From Porphyrobacter sp. CACIAM 03H1 (GTDB taxonomy: Bacteria; Pseudomonadota; Alphaproteobacteria; Sphingomonadales; Sphingomonadaceae), in contig NZ_CP021378.1 in the NCBI RefSeq assembly GCF_002215495.1, positions 2,294,764-2,358,763 of the forward strand: 64,000 nt of DNA, read 5' to 3'. Below, one piece after another: positions 19,279-28,540 of the stretch (position 1 is its first letter; every line of letters starts with the position of its first letter). The position numbers and the translations under genes were made by a program. The notes under the pieces were generated by a model that was not told the DNA's origin, made no database searches, and worked only from the letters and a program-made list of their open reading frames with translations.

Positions 19279-20408
19279 GACTGGCCTCTCACAGCGGTCT
19301 GCTGCGCGGGGTTGGACTGGACGAATTCGGCGGGCGACGCGGCGGTTTCGGCCGGGCTGAACCGGTCGAAATGGCCGGTCGCCATCAGGTAGCCGCTGGT
19401 CGCCGCAACGAAGAGCAGGCTCATCGGCAGGAACACCTTCCACCCGAGGCGCATCAGCTGGTCGTAGCGGTAGCGCGGCACGGTCGCCCAAATCCAGCTG
19501 AACATGAAGAAGAACACGAAGGTCTTCAGCAGGAACCAGATGATCCCCGGCACCGCGTAGAGCACCGGAATGTCGAGCGGCGGCAACCACCCGCCCCAGA
19601 ACAGCAGCGTGTTGAGCGAGCACATCAGCAGGATGTTCGCGTATTCACCCAGCCAGAACAGCGCGAAGCTCATCGAGGAATATTCGGTCTGGTAGCCCGC
19701 GACGAGCTCGCTCTCGGCCTCGGTGAGGTCGAAGGGCGCGCGCGCGGTTTCGGCCAGCGCCGAGATGAAGAACACCACCCACATCGGGAAGAGCAGCGGA
19801 TGGATCGCGTAGGCGTTGATCAGCCCGAGGCCGAAGCCCTGCTGCGCGTTCACGATTCCGCTGAGGTTGAAGGTGCCGGCAAACAGCACGACGCACACCA
19901 GCACGAAGCCGATCGAGACTTCGTAGGAGATCATCTGCGCCGAGGCGCGCATCGCCGAGAAGAACGGGTACTTGGAGTTCGACGCCCACCCGCTCATCAC
20001 CACGCCGTAAACCCCCATCGAGGAGATCGCGAGAATGTAGAGCAGGCCGACATTGATGTCCGACAGCACCACGCCCGCATCGAAGGGGATCACCGCCCAG
20101 GCCGCTAGGGCGACCGTGAAGGTGATGATCGGCGCAATCAGGAAGATGCCTTTGTTCGCGGCCGAGGGGATTATGGTTTCCTGAAGGAAGACTTTGAGCC
20201 CGTCGGCGAAGGACTGGAGCAGGCCGAAGGGCCCGACCACGTTGGGCCCGCGCCGCAGCATGATCGCGCCCAGCACCTTGCGGTCGACATAGATCACCAT
20301 GGCGACGGAGAACATTACGAGCAGCGAGATCACGATGATCCCGGTCAGCGTCGCGACGGTCCAGGCCCATTCGTAAGGCAGGCCGAGGGATTGGAAGAAG
20401 GCGGTCAT
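19275..20408 (-). CDS. nuoH: NADH-quinone oxidoreductase subunit H
   Basis: Membrane subunit (ND1 homologue) that helps form the quinone-binding chamber at the junction with NuoB and NuoD. 377 residues with about eight helices. It contains [20 protein letters not shown] and the acidic loop [20 protein letters not shown], the strongest family marker. A 40-residue polar tail follows the last helix. Four-base overlaps with nuoG upstream and nuoI downstream indicate coupled translation. Confidence 0.97.
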   Translation of the reverse strand: MTAFFQSLGLPYEWAWTVATLTGIIVISLLVMFSVAMVIYVDRKVLGAIMLRRGPNVVGPFGLLQSFADGLKVFLQETIIPSAANKGIFLIAPIITFTVALAAWAVIPFDAGVVLSDINVGLLYILAISSMGVYGVVMSGWASNSKYPFFSAMRASAQMISYEVSIGFVLVCVVLFAGTFNLSGIVNAQQGFGLGLINAYAIHPLLFPMWVVFFISALAETARAPFDLTEAESELVAGYQTEYSSMSFALFWLGEYANILLMCSLNTLLFWGGWLPPLDIPVLYAVPGIIWFLLKTFVFFFMFSWIWATVPRYRYDQLMRLGWKVFLPMSLLFVAATSGYLMATGHFDRFSPAETAASPAEFVQSNPAQQTAVRGQS

Positions 20409-22420
20409 TCCGCGGCCTCCCTGACATCTGCCCCGTGGAGCAATTCATCCGAACACCGCTGCATCACCTCGCTCGCGCGGGCGATGGGGTTGGTGAGGTA
20501 GAAGTCCTTGATCGGATAGCCGGCAAGCTCGCCCTCGAACTTGGCGGAGCTGTCCGCCTTGGGCAGCGCACCGTAATCCGCGAGGCCCTCTTCCCCGAAG
20601 GCGGGGACAGCGGCGATCATCTTCGCCTGAAGCTCCGAGAAGCTGTCGAACCCGACGGTGACGCCCAACGCATCGGCCAGCGCCCGCAGGATCGTCCAGT
20701 CCTCGCGCGCGTCACCGGGTGCGAAGACCGCCTTTTCGGCGAACTGCACACGGCCCTCGGTGTTGACGTAGGTCCCGTCCTTCTCGGCATAGGATGCGCC
20801 CGGCAGGATGATGTCGGCGTGATGCGCGCCCTTGTCGCCGTGGTGGCCGACATAGACCTTGAGGCTGCCCGCGTAGGGCGCATAGTCCATCTCGTCCGCG
20901 CCGAGGCTCAGGAGCACCTTGGGGGAAGCGGCGGCGATGTCGCCCATCCCGCCCGGCAGCGTGAAGCCGAGCATCAGCGAAGCCATCCGCGCCGCGGAGA
21001 TGTGCAGCACGTTGAAGCCGTTCCAGCCCTCACGGACCAGATTGAACTTGTCGACCAGCTTGAGAGCAGCCGGCAGCGCGCCCTTCGCGAGCGCCGCCGC
21101 ACCGACGATCACCGCCGGACGCTGGGCCGACTTCATGACGTCGCCCAGTTCCTTGGGCACGCGGTTCAGCAGCTTGAGATCGGAGCCGAGGAAGGTCGCA
21201 GGGTAAGTCGGGTCCCATTCGGGGCCGATGATGAAGACCTTGGCCCCCGCCTTCACCGCCTTGCGCAGGCGGACGTTGAGCAGCGCGGCTTCCCAGCGGA
21301 CATTGCTGCCGACGATCAGGATGGCATCGGCGGTCTCGATCCCGGCGAAGGTCGAGTTGAAATTCACCGCCGCGAGGTTCGACACGTCATAGGTCATGCC
21401 GGTCTGGCGCGCCTCGGTGAGGTTCGAGCCGCAGGCATTGACCAGCGCCTTGGCGGCAAACATCGTCTCGGCATCGAGGAGGTCGCCCGCCACCGCCGCG
21501 ATGCTGGCCTTGTCGCCTTCAAGGGCGCCTGCGATCATGCCGAAAGCCTCGGTCCACTCGGCCGGCTGCAGGCGGCCGTCGCGGCGCACCCACACGCGGT
21601 CGAGGCGGCGCTTGGTGAGGCCGGCGACCTGGTAGCGGCCCTTGTCCGACAGCCACTCCTCGTTGACGTCGTCATTGATGCGCGGCAGCGCGCGCATGAC
21701 TTCGCGGCCCTTGGAGTGCAGCGTGATGTTGGCACCCACAGCGTCGGAGACGTCGATGCTCAGCGTCTTCTTGAGCTCCCACGGCCGCGCCTCGAAGGCA
21801 TAGGGCCGCGAGGTCAGCGCACCGACCGGGCACAGATCGATGACGTTGGCGCTGAGTTCATGCGCCGCCGCCTTTTCGAGGTAGGTGGTGATCTGCATGT
21901 CCTCGCCGCGGTACAGCGCGCCGATCTCGTCGACGCCCGCGATCTCCTCGGAGAAGCGCACGCAGCGGGTACAGTGGATGCAGCGGGTCATGATCGTCTT
22001 GATCAGCGGGCCCATGTACTTCTCGGTCACCGCGCGCTTGTTCTCGTGATAGCGCGAGCCGCCGCGGCCATAGGCCACCGCCTGGTCCTGAAGGTCGCAC
22101 TCGCCGCCCTGGTCGCAGATCGGGCAATCGAGCGGGTGGTTGATGAGCAGGAACTCCATCACCCCCTCGCGGGCCTTCTTGACCATCGGGCTGTCGGTGC
22201 GGATTTCCTGGCCCTCGGTGGCGGGCAGCGCGCAGGAGGCCTGCGGCTTGGGCGGCCCGGGCTTCACCTCGACGAGGCACATGCGGCAATTGCCGGCGAT
22301 CGACAGCCGCTCGTGATAGCAGAAGCGCGGGATTTCCTTGCCCGCCATCTCGCAGGCCTGGAGGACGGTGGCGCCCGCCGGGACCTCGATTTCCTGACCG
22401 TCTACGGTGACCTTGGGCAT
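20405..22420 (-). CDS. nuoG: NADH-quinone oxidoreductase subunit G
   Basis: Large iron-sulfur subunit of the complex I peripheral arm; it relays electrons from NuoF/E to NuoI. 671 residues from ATG 22420 ([16 protein letters not shown]), preceded by the strong site AGGAGG. Cluster ligands: [15 protein letters not shown] for [2Fe-2S], [18 protein letters not shown] for the His/Cys [4Fe-4S], and [10 protein letters not shown] with DLCPVGAL. The C-terminal molybdopterin-oxidoreductase-like domain is present but, as in the family, has no cofactor role. Its start overlaps the stop of an unrelated exported-protein gene (TGATG). Confidence 0.97.
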   Translation of the reverse strand: MPKVTVDGQEIEVPAGATVLQACEMAGKEIPRFCYHERLSIAGNCRMCLVEVKPGPPKPQASCALPATEGQEIRTDSPMVKKAREGVMEFLLINHPLDCPICDQGGECDLQDQAVAYGRGGSRYHENKRAVTEKYMGPLIKTIMTRCIHCTRCVRFSEEIAGVDEIGALYRGEDMQITTYLEKAAAHELSANVIDLCPVGALTSRPYAFEARPWELKKTLSIDVSDAVGANITLHSKGREVMRALPRINDDVNEEWLSDKGRYQVAGLTKRRLDRVWVRRDGRLQPAEWTEAFGMIAGALEGDKASIAAVAGDLLDAETMFAAKALVNACGSNLTEARQTGMTYDVSNLAAVNFNSTFAGIETADAILIVGSNVRWEAALLNVRLRKAVKAGAKVFIIGPEWDPTYPATFLGSDLKLLNRVPKELGDVMKSAQRPAVIVGAAALAKGALPAALKLVDKFNLVREGWNGFNVLHISAARMASLMLGFTLPGGMGDIAAASPKVLLSLGADEMDYAPYAGSLKVYVGHHGDKGAHHADIILPGASYAEKDGTYVNTEGRVQFAEKAVFAPGDAREDWTILRALADALGVTVGFDSFSELQAKMIAAVPAFGEEGLADYGALPKADSSAKFEGELAGYPIKDFYLTNPIARASEVMQRCSDELLHGADVREAAE

Positions 22421-23163
22421 CAACGCCTCCTCTTCGGCATGGGCTTGGGAGCGGGCGCTCCCGAAAGGCGGCTCAATAGGTAGAGATGCAAGGCCAATTC
22501 TCCGCGACGCGCGAAAGCCGGGAAGGAAACGGAGGGGCGCTTGGCCGCACATTCGGCCGGCGCGGACTCGACGTCCGCAAGCGCGGCGGCTTCTTCCGCG
22601 CTGCCCCGCTTGGTCGCCACGAGGGCGAGGACCGCCTCGGGCCGGGACCGCACGGCGCACTCCGCAAATTGCGAAAGCTGGGCCTCGTGCCGGTCGACCA
22701 CGAACATCGGCCGGTAATAGGGGTGAACCTCGGACACCGGAACGGCCGGGAGTTGAGGCTGATCGGTAGCAGCCGCATCGGCAACCGCGAGGGACAGGGA
22801 CTTGTCCTGCTGCGCCAGTCCGATCAGGGCCTCCGCCAGGATGACACGGTAGACGCCCGGTTCGTAGGAGGTTGTGCTGCTGCGGAACCAGTATGCCTTA
22901 ATGCAATTTTCGTCGAGCAGCCGCGCCTTATCCTTTACCATGGCCGTTGCATCGGTGGTGTCGCGCACGAAGGTATCCGCAGCGAGCGGGTACTTCTCGA
23001 CCACACAGCGCGCCGTGTAATCGAGCAGCTTCAGGTTCTCCGCATCGCCCAGCGGTCCGATGGCACCGTCGATCAGCGCCTGATCCGACGGCTCCGCCGC
23101 GAGGGGCGAAGCGAGGAACAGCGCGGTTATCGCACCAAGGAAGGGCTTGCGCCGTCTCGTCAC
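22420..23163 (-). CDS. Exported protein of unknown function inserted between nuoF and nuoG
   Basis: 247 residues with a signal peptide ([20 protein letters not shown], then LAAEP as likely cleavage site), so the mature protein should be periplasmic. The mature part is mixed helical, with four cysteines (in ARCVVEK, DENCIKA, FAECAVR and PAECAAK) that could form two disulfides. A second feature is a [14 protein letters not shown] segment. It starts at GTG 23163 overlapping the nuoF TGA and ends overlapping the nuoG ATG, so it is cotranslated with complex I genes. I do not recognise a family; it is not a known complex I subunit. An assembly factor or accessory subunit is only inference from position. 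Confidence 0.8.
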   Translation of the reverse strand: MTRRRKPFLGAITALFLASPLAAEPSDQALIDGAIGPLGDAENLKLLDYTARCVVEKYPLAADTFVRDTTDATAMVKDKARLLDENCIKAYWFRSSTTSYEPGVYRVILAEALIGLAQQDKSLSLAVADAAATDQPQLPAVPVSEVHPYYRPMFVVDRHEAQLSQFAECAVRSRPEAVLALVATKRGSAEEAAALADVESAPAECAAKRPSVSFPAFARRGELALHLYLLSRLSGAPAPKPMPKRRR

Positions 23164-24452
23164 TCGGCCGCCTCCGCGAAGCGGGCGTTGTGCTCGTTGA
23201 TCCGCCGCTCAAGCTCGGGGCGGAAGTGGCGGATGAGGCCCTGGATCGGCCACGCGGCGGCGTCGCCCAGCGCGCAGATGGTGTGGCCCTCGACCTGCTT
23301 GGTCACCTCGTGGAGCATGTCGATTTCCTCGATCGCCGCATCGCCGGTGCGCAGGCGCTCCATCATGCGCCACATCCAGCCCGTGCCTTCGCGGCAGGGG
23401 GTGCACTGGCCGCAGGACTCGTGCTTGTAGAAGTAGGAGAGGCGGCTGATCGCGCGGACGATGTCGGTCGACTTGTCCATGACGATGACCGCCGCGGTGC
23501 CGAGGCCCGAGCCCAGTTCCTTGAGCCCGTCAAAGTCCATCGGCGCGTTGCGGATCTGCTCGGCGGGCACCAGCGGCACCGAGGAGCCGCCGGGGATCAC
23601 CGCCAGCAGATTGTCCCACCCGCCGCGGATACCGCCGCAGTGCTTCTCGATCAGCTCTTCGAAAGAAATGCTCATGGCCTCTTCGACGACGCAGGGCTTT
23701 TCCACGTGGCCGGAGATCTGGAACAGCTTGGTGCCCTTGTTGTTCTCGCGCCCGAAGCTTGAGAACCACGCCGCCCCGCGCCGCAGGATGGTGGGGGCGA
23801 CGGCGATGGACTCGACGTTGTTCACCGTGGTGGGGCAGCCATAAAGGCCCGCGCCCGCCGGGAAAGGAGGCTTCAACCGCGGCTGGCCCTTCTTGCCCTC
23901 GAGGCTCTCGATCATCGCGGTCTCTTCGCCGCAGATATAGGCCCCCGCGCCGCGGTGCATGAACACGTCGAAATCGTAACCCGAACCGCAGGCGTTCTTT
24001 CCGATCAGCCCTGCATCATAGGCCTCGGAAATCGCCTTCTGGAGCGTCTCGGCCTCGCGGATATACTCGCCGCGGATGTAGATATAGGCCGCGCGCGCGC
24101 GCATCGCGTAGCCGGCGACCAGCGCGCCTTCGACCAGCTTGTGCGGGTCGTGGCGAATGATCTCGCGGTCCTTGCATGAACCGGGTTCGGATTCGTCGGC
24201 GTTGATGACGAGGAAGCTGGGCCGCCCGTCGCGCGATTCCTTGGGCATGAAGGACCACTTGAGACCCGTCGGGAAGCCCGCCCCGCCCCGCCCGCGCAGG
24301 CCGGATGCCTTGATTTCCTCGATGATCGCATCCTGCCCGCGCGCGAGCAGCGCCTTGGTGTTGTCCCAATCCCCGCGCTTCTGCGCTGCCTTCAGGCTCC
24401 AGTCCTGATAGCCGTAGAGGTTGGTGAAGATGCGGTCCTTGTCAGCCAGCAT
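23160..24452 (-). CDS. nuoF: NADH-quinone oxidoreductase subunit F
   Basis: Subunit that binds NADH and FMN and carries cluster N3 at the tip of the peripheral arm. 430 residues. NADH-binding glycine loop [16 protein letters not shown]-binding region [19 protein letters not shown], and the [4Fe-4S] motif [12 protein letters not shown] with a further cysteine near the C-terminus (HTICALGD). ATG 24452 overlaps the upstream TGA (TGATG); a GTG one codon earlier is possible. NuoE is encoded upstream, separated by two tiny membrane-protein genes. Confidence 0.97.
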   Translation of the reverse strand: MLADKDRIFTNLYGYQDWSLKAAQKRGDWDNTKALLARGQDAIIEEIKASGLRGRGGAGFPTGLKWSFMPKESRDGRPSFLVINADESEPGSCKDREIIRHDPHKLVEGALVAGYAMRARAAYIYIRGEYIREAETLQKAISEAYDAGLIGKNACGSGYDFDVFMHRGAGAYICGEETAMIESLEGKKGQPRLKPPFPAGAGLYGCPTTVNNVESIAVAPTILRRGAAWFSSFGRENNKGTKLFQISGHVEKPCVVEEAMSISFEELIEKHCGGIRGGWDNLLAVIPGGSSVPLVPAEQIRNAPMDFDGLKELGSGLGTAAVIVMDKSTDIVRAISRLSYFYKHESCGQCTPCREGTGWMWRMMERLRTGDAAIEEIDMLHEVTKQVEGHTICALGDAAAWPIQGLIRHFRPELERRINEHNARFAEAAE

Positions 24453-24628
24453 CACTGCATTCCCTTGTTCTTGGCGCGCTTGATGCGCACCAGCGAAATC
24501 ACCTGGAAAACGAGGCCGAGGCCCATCACGATTACGCCCATCTCGTAGGGCCCGGTCACGGTCAGCACCGCGCCCAGCGCAAAGCCGGTCAGGCCGAGGA
24601 TCGCGAGGAGAAGCGTCAGCGGGTTCAT
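24452..24628 (-). CDS. Small two-helix membrane protein (58 aa) between nuoE and nuoF
   Basis: 58 residues starting [19 protein letters not shown], with two hydrophobic helices (about 3-25 and 31-48) and a basic tail [11 protein letters not shown] that should be cytoplasmic. ATG 24628 has GGGAG upstream at about seven bases. It overlaps the preceding 47-codon ORF by four bases (ATGA) and the nuoF start by one base (TGATG). The tight coupling and clear topology argue that it is a real gene. Function unknown; no family recognised. Confidence 0.72.
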   Translation of the reverse strand: MNPLTLLLAILGLTGFALGAVLTVTGPYEMGVIVMGLGLVFQVISLVRIKRAKNKGMQ

Positions 24629-24768
24629 CCGATCGCTCCCGACTGCCACAGGCCGGCCAGCACCGCGATAATCAGCAGGATCACCCCCACGCGCATGAGG
24701 CCCATCAGCACCTTGTAGGCGATGAAGGCCAGCACGAGCGCGCCGAGGATGGATGCGACCGCTTCCAC
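24625..24768 (-). CDS. Tiny membrane protein (47 aa) immediately after nuoE
   Basis: 47 codons from GTG 24768, one base after the nuoE TAA (24770-24772), to TGA 24625-24627. The product, starting [20 protein letters not shown] and ending [11 protein letters not shown], is almost entirely two hydrophobic helices around the basic turn LMGLMR. The stop overlaps the ATG of the next small ORF as ATGA. Evidence for coding is the packing, the hydrophobic pattern and the absence of any other explanation for the 144-base gap. It is below usual gene-finder cut-offs. Confidence 0.6.
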   Translation of the reverse strand: MEAVASILGALVLAFIAYKVLMGLMRVGVILLIIAVLAGLWQSGAIG

Positions 24769-24769
24769 C

Positions 24770-25438
24770 TTACCACTCGCCCCGGTAGTCGTGGTTCTCC
24801 GTCACCATGTCCTTGAGCGTGGTCGGCCCGCCCGAAGGTTCGGAGGTGTGACGGCCCGGCTCCTGCGTGCCGGTCTTGGGCTGCTGGCCCGCGGCGAGCG
24901 CATCGAGCACGGCATCGAGGCGTTCCGGCGTCAGGTCCTCGTAGTTGTCGTCGTTGATCTGGACCATCGGCGCGGTGGCGCAATTGCCCATGCATTCGAC
25001 CTCGGTGAGGGTCCACAACCCGTCAGCCGAGACCCCGCCCTTCACCATCCCGCGCTTCTTGCAGGCCGCGATGATGTCGTCGGAGCCGCGCAGCATGCAG
25101 GGCGTGGTGCCGCACACCTGCACGTGGAATTTGCCCACGGGCTTAAGGTTGTACATGAAGTAGAAGCTCGCGACCTCGAGCACGCGGATCACCGGCATAT
25201 CGAGATACTTCGCGACATATTCGATCACCGGCAGCGGCAGCCAGCCCTGCGTATCGGTCTCGGCACCCACCTGACGCTGGGCAAGGTCGAGCAGCGGCAT
25301 CACCGCCGAGCGCTGACGCCCCTCGGGATACTTGGCGATATGCCAGTCGGCGGTCTTCTTGTTCTCCGGCGTCCACGCGAAGCCGCCCCAGCGGGCGCGC
25401 AGTTCGGGGGTGTCGGGAGCGGGGGTACGGTCAGCCAT
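24770..25438 (-). CDS. nuoE: NADH-quinone oxidoreductase subunit E
   Basis: Thioredoxin-like [2Fe-2S] subunit of the NADH-dehydrogenase module. 222 residues; the cluster ligands lie in VQVCGTTPCMLRG and ECMGNCATAPMVQI. It is longer than E. coli NuoE because of a hydrophilic C-terminal extension of about 50 residues (from ALAAGQQPKTG to DYRGEW), a form common in alphaproteobacteria. ATG 25438 overlaps the nuoD TAA (TAATG). Confidence 0.97.
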   Translation of the reverse strand: MADRTPAPDTPELRARWGGFAWTPENKKTADWHIAKYPEGRQRSAVMPLLDLAQRQVGAETDTQGWLPLPVIEYVAKYLDMPVIRVLEVASFYFMYNLKPVGKFHVQVCGTTPCMLRGSDDIIAACKKRGMVKGGVSADGLWTLTEVECMGNCATAPMVQINDDNYEDLTPERLDAVLDALAAGQQPKTGTQEPGRHTSEPSGGPTTLKDMVTENHDYRGEW

Positions 25439-26649
25439 TATCTGTCACACTCGCCAAAAACCACGTCGATCGCGCCGAGGATCGCGGTCGCGTCGGGCAG
25501 CATGTGGCCCTTGGACATGAAGTCCATCGCCTGAAGGTGCGAGAACGCCGTGGGGCGGATCTTGCAGCGGTACGGCTTGTTGGTGCCGTCGCTGACGAGA
25601 TAGACGCCGAATTCCCCCTTGGGACTTTCGGTCGCGACATAGACCTCGCCCGCGGGCACGTGGAAGCCTTCGGTGTACAGCTTGAAGTGGTGGATCAGCG
25701 CTTCCATCGACTGCTTCATCTCGCCGCGCTTGGGCGGCACGACCTTGGTGTCGGTCGAGGCGATCGGGCCGCCCGGCATGTCGCGGAGGCACTGGCGCAT
25801 GATCTTGGCGCTCTCGTAGACTTCCTTCACGCGCACCATGAACCGGTCGTAGCAATCGGAATTGGTGCCGACCGGGATGTCGAATTCCATGCGGTCATAG
25901 ACGTCGTAGGGCTGGCTCTTGCGCAGGTCCCACGGAATGCCCGCAGCGCGGATCATCGGGCCCGAGAAGCCCCATGCAATCGCGTCCTCGCGCGACACGA
26001 CGGCGATATCGACGTTGCGCTGCTTGAAGATGCGGTTGTCCATGACGAGGCTCATCGCGTCCTCGAACAGCTGGAAGAAGCGGTTGTCGAGCCAGTCGCC
26101 GATGTCGACCAGCAGCTTCTCCGGCACGTCCTGGTGGACGCCGCCCGGACGGAACCATGCCGAGTGCATGCGAGCGCCCGAGGCCCGCTCGAAGAAGTTG
26201 AGGCAGTCCTCGCGCAGGTCCATGATCCACAGGTTCGGCGTGAAGGCGCCGACGTCGAGGATGTGCGCCCCCATGTTGAGCATGTGGTTGCAGATGCGGG
26301 TCAGCTCGGCGAACAGCACGCGCAGGTACTGGGCGCGCAGCGGAACCTCGAGGTTCAGCAGCTTCTCGATGGCGAGCACATAGGAGTGCTCCATGCACAG
26401 CGGCGAGCAGTAGTCGAGCCTGTCGAAATAGGGCAGCGCCTGGAGATAGGTCTTCTGCTCGATCAGCTTCTCGGTGCCGCGGTGGAGCAGGCCGACATGG
26501 GGGTCGATCCGCTCGATCACCTCGCCGTCCAGCTCCATCACCATGCGCAGCACGCCGTGCGCGGCCGGGTGCTGGGGGCCGAAGTTGATCGTGTAGTTGG
26601 TGATGACCTCGCCCTCGGTGGTGGGCGACTGTTCGAGTTGCATGCTCAT
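25438..26649 (-). CDS. nuoD: NADH-quinone oxidoreductase subunit D
   Basis: 49-kDa subunit that forms the quinone pocket with NuoB. 403 residues as a separate protein, not fused to NuoC. It has the [14 protein letters not shown] loop (quinone-gating histidine), the [11 protein letters not shown] motif, and the C-terminal [29 protein letters not shown] typical of the family (split here by function: targeting of the N2 region). Alternative ATG two codons downstream. It overlaps nuoC by four bases. Confidence 0.97.
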   Translation of the reverse strand: MSMQLEQSPTTEGEVITNYTINFGPQHPAAHGVLRMVMELDGEVIERIDPHVGLLHRGTEKLIEQKTYLQALPYFDRLDYCSPLCMEHSYVLAIEKLLNLEVPLRAQYLRVLFAELTRICNHMLNMGAHILDVGAFTPNLWIMDLREDCLNFFERASGARMHSAWFRPGGVHQDVPEKLLVDIGDWLDNRFFQLFEDAMSLVMDNRIFKQRNVDIAVVSREDAIAWGFSGPMIRAAGIPWDLRKSQPYDVYDRMEFDIPVGTNSDCYDRFMVRVKEVYESAKIMRQCLRDMPGGPIASTDTKVVPPKRGEMKQSMEALIHHFKLYTEGFHVPAGEVYVATESPKGEFGVYLVSDGTNKPYRCKIRPTAFSHLQAMDFMSKGHMLPDATAILGAIDVVFGECDR

Positions 26650-27437
26650 CGGCCACCCTCCTTCGAGGTGGGATCAGGGGCGCCGGGGGCGGGCTTGCCG
26701 GTGTCCTTCTGCTCGGGCCCCGGAGGGGAGACGCGCGTGGCGGCGGCCTTGTCGGCATCCTTGCCCGCGCCGGTCTGGGCCGGCCTGTCGGTGGTCTTGG
26801 GCTCGGCCACCGGCGGCGTGCCGCGCGATTTCTCGTCACCCGGCAGCACGTAGTCCGCGCCTTCCCACGGCGAGAGGAAGTCGAAGGTGCGCATTTCCTG
26901 CGGCAGCACGACAGGTTCGTACACCACGCGCTTTTCCTCCTCGGAATAGCGCAGTTCGGTGTAGCCCGTCATCGGGAAGTCCTTGCGGAACGGGTGCCCC
27001 TCGAAGCCGTAGTCGGTGAGGATGCGGCGCAGGTCGGGATTGCCGGCGAAGGTCACGCCGAACATGTCGAACACCTCGCGCTCGAGCCAGCCCGCGTTGG
27101 GCCAGAGCGTCGTGACGGTGGGCACCGGGGTGTCCTCGGAGGCCGAGCACTTCACCATGATGCGGTGGTTCTTCGTCAGGCTCTGGAGCATGTAGACCAC
27201 CTCGAACCGCTCCTCGCGGCTCGGGTAGTCGGCCCCGGCGATTTCCATCAGCTGCTGGTAGGCGTGATCGTCGCGCAGGATGCGCAGAACCTTCTCGACC
27301 GCATCGCGCTGGATGCGGAAGATCACCTCGCCGTGGGCCTCATGCGCATCTACCAGCCAGACCGAGATGGTCTCGCTGATGGCGTCGATCACGCCCTCGT
27401 TCGAAGCGAACTTCGGGGCGGAGTGGAGAACAGCCAT
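26646..27437 (-). CDS. nuoC: NADH-quinone oxidoreductase subunit C with a C-terminal polar tail
   Basis: 30-kDa subunit of the peripheral arm, positioned beside NuoD. 263 residues from ATG 27437 ([16 protein letters not shown]). The core includes [20 protein letters not shown] and the family signature [18 protein letters not shown]. After [16 protein letters not shown] there is an unusual tail of about 50 residues rich in Pro, Lys, Ala, Gly and Thr, ending [10 protein letters not shown]. It is the only subunit here with such a tail except NuoM and NuoE. It lies 10 bases after nuoB. Confidence 0.96.
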   Translation of the reverse strand: MAVLHSAPKFASNEGVIDAISETISVWLVDAHEAHGEVIFRIQRDAVEKVLRILRDDHAYQQLMEIAGADYPSREERFEVVYMLQSLTKNHRIMVKCSASEDTPVPTVTTLWPNAGWLEREVFDMFGVTFAGNPDLRRILTDYGFEGHPFRKDFPMTGYTELRYSEEEKRVVYEPVVLPQEMRTFDFLSPWEGADYVLPGDEKSRGTPPVAEPKTTDRPAQTGAGKDADKAAATRVSPPGPEQKDTGKPAPGAPDPTSKEGGR

Positions 27438-27447
27438 GTCCTGACCC

Positions 27448-28026
27448 TTACCTCTCGATCGTGCCCACGCGGCGGATCTTCCGCTGCAATTGCATGACGC
27501 CGTAGAGCAGCGCCTCGGCGGTCGGCGGGCAGCCGGGGACGTAGATGTCGACCGGCACGATGCGATCGCAGCCGCGCACCACCGAATAGGAATAGTGGTA
27601 ATAGCCGCCGCCATTGGCGCAGCTGCCCATGCTGATCACATACTTGGGGTCCGACATCTGGTCGTAGACCTTGCGCAGCGCCGGGGCCATCTTGTTGCAC
27701 AGCGTGCCGGCGACGATCATCACGTCGGACTGGCGCGGGGAGGCGCGCGGCGCGGCGCCGAAGCGCTCCATGTCATAACGCGGCATGTTGACGTGGATCA
27801 TCTCGACCGCGCAGCACGCGAGGCCGAAGGTCATCCACCACAGCGAGCCGGTGCGCGCCCACTGGAACAGCTCCTCGGTCGAGGTGACGAGGAAGCCCTT
27901 GTCGGTGACCTCGGTCTGGAGCGCCTTGAAGAAATCGGCATCGGGCGCGCGCACCTCGCCACCTTGGGCGGTCGCGAGCCTCGACATGTCCGGAAGTCCT
28001 TGGGGAGGAGAAACGATATTGGTCAT
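27448..28026 (-). CDS. nuoB: NADH-quinone oxidoreductase subunit B
   Basis: Subunit that carries the terminal cluster N2 and donates electrons to quinone. 192 residues from ATG 28026 ([14 protein letters not shown]), chosen because it overlaps the nuoA TGA as ATGA. Cluster ligands: [22 protein letters not shown] and [12 protein letters not shown]. The arginine-rich [20 protein letters not shown] segment is also present. Upstream in-frame starts would only lengthen it into nuoA. Confidence 0.97.
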   Translation of the reverse strand: MTNIVSPPQGLPDMSRLATAQGGEVRAPDADFFKALQTEVTDKGFLVTSTEELFQWARTGSLWWMTFGLACCAVEMIHVNMPRYDMERFGAAPRASPRQSDVMIVAGTLCNKMAPALRKVYDQMSDPKYVISMGSCANGGGYYHYSYSVVRGCDRIVPVDIYVPGCPPTAEALLYGVMQLQRKIRRVGTIER

Positions 28027-28409
28027 TCCCAGTCCAACGCCCCTTTCTTCCATTCATAGGCAAGGCCAACTGCAAGGATGAACAGGAACACCATCATGCC
28101 GCTCCATCCGATCCAGCCCGTCTTGCCGAGGCTCACCGCCCAGGGGAACAGGAAGGCGGCCTCGAGGTCGAAGACGATGAAGCTGATCGCGACGAGGTAG
28201 AAGCGCACGTCGAACTGGCTGCGCGCGTCCTCGAAGGCGGGAAAGCCGCACTCGTATTCGGACAGCTTCTCCGCATCCGGATTGTGCACGCCGGTCAGGC
28301 GCGACACCGCCATCGGCGCCACGACGAACAGCACCGACAGCCCGAAGGCGACGAGCACGAATAACAGTATCGGCAGATACTGGCTGAGGTCGATCACAGC
28401 GATGTCCAA
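28023..28409 (-). CDS. nuoA: NADH-quinone oxidoreductase subunit A; first gene of the complex I operon
   Basis: 128-residue membrane subunit (ND3 homologue) with three helices and the conserved loop [19 protein letters not shown], which lies near the quinone site. The start appears to be TTG 28409, with AGGGA about eight bases upstream; GTG 28397 ([10 protein letters not shown]) is the alternative. It heads the minus-strand operon that runs without a break to 9128. The 131-base upstream region should contain the operon promoter. Confidence 0.94.
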   Translation of the reverse strand: MDIAVIDLSQYLPILLFVLVAFGLSVLFVVAPMAVSRLTGVHNPDAEKLSEYECGFPAFEDARSQFDVRFYLVAISFIVFDLEAAFLFPWAVSLGKTGWIGWSGMMVFLFILAVGLAYEWKKGALDWE

Positions 28410-28540
28410 GCTATTAATCCCTGGCGCCGCCCTAGGCTTCTAGCGCGCGGCGCGCAAGGGTGCGACTCGGGGAAAACCCCTCAGGAATGTTGCAGGAAAT
28501 CGAACAAAGGTTGCGGGAAACCACCCGCCGTGCCCCTGCC
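28410..28540 (-). promoter_or_regulatory. Upstream region of the nuo operon (likely promoter, not resolved)
   Basis: 131 bases between the aldehyde dehydrogenase stop and nuoA, both on the minus strand. Reading the minus strand, a weak TTGCGC and TAGGGC pair with 17 bases spacing is the best promoter-like match, and a perfect GGGGAAAACCCC palindrome lies at 28469-28480. Neither is strong. The region is inferred to hold the nuo promoter only because an operon this long needs one here. Confidence 0.3.

Noticed and set aside
19278..19623. N-terminal extension of nuoI
   Set aside because: The extra frame only shadows nuoH; ATG 19278 overlaps the nuoH stop and matches homologues.
28469..28480. 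GGGGAAAACCCC palindrome as a terminator after the aldehyde dehydrogenase
   Set aside because: The stem is only four G-C pairs and no T-run follows on either strand.
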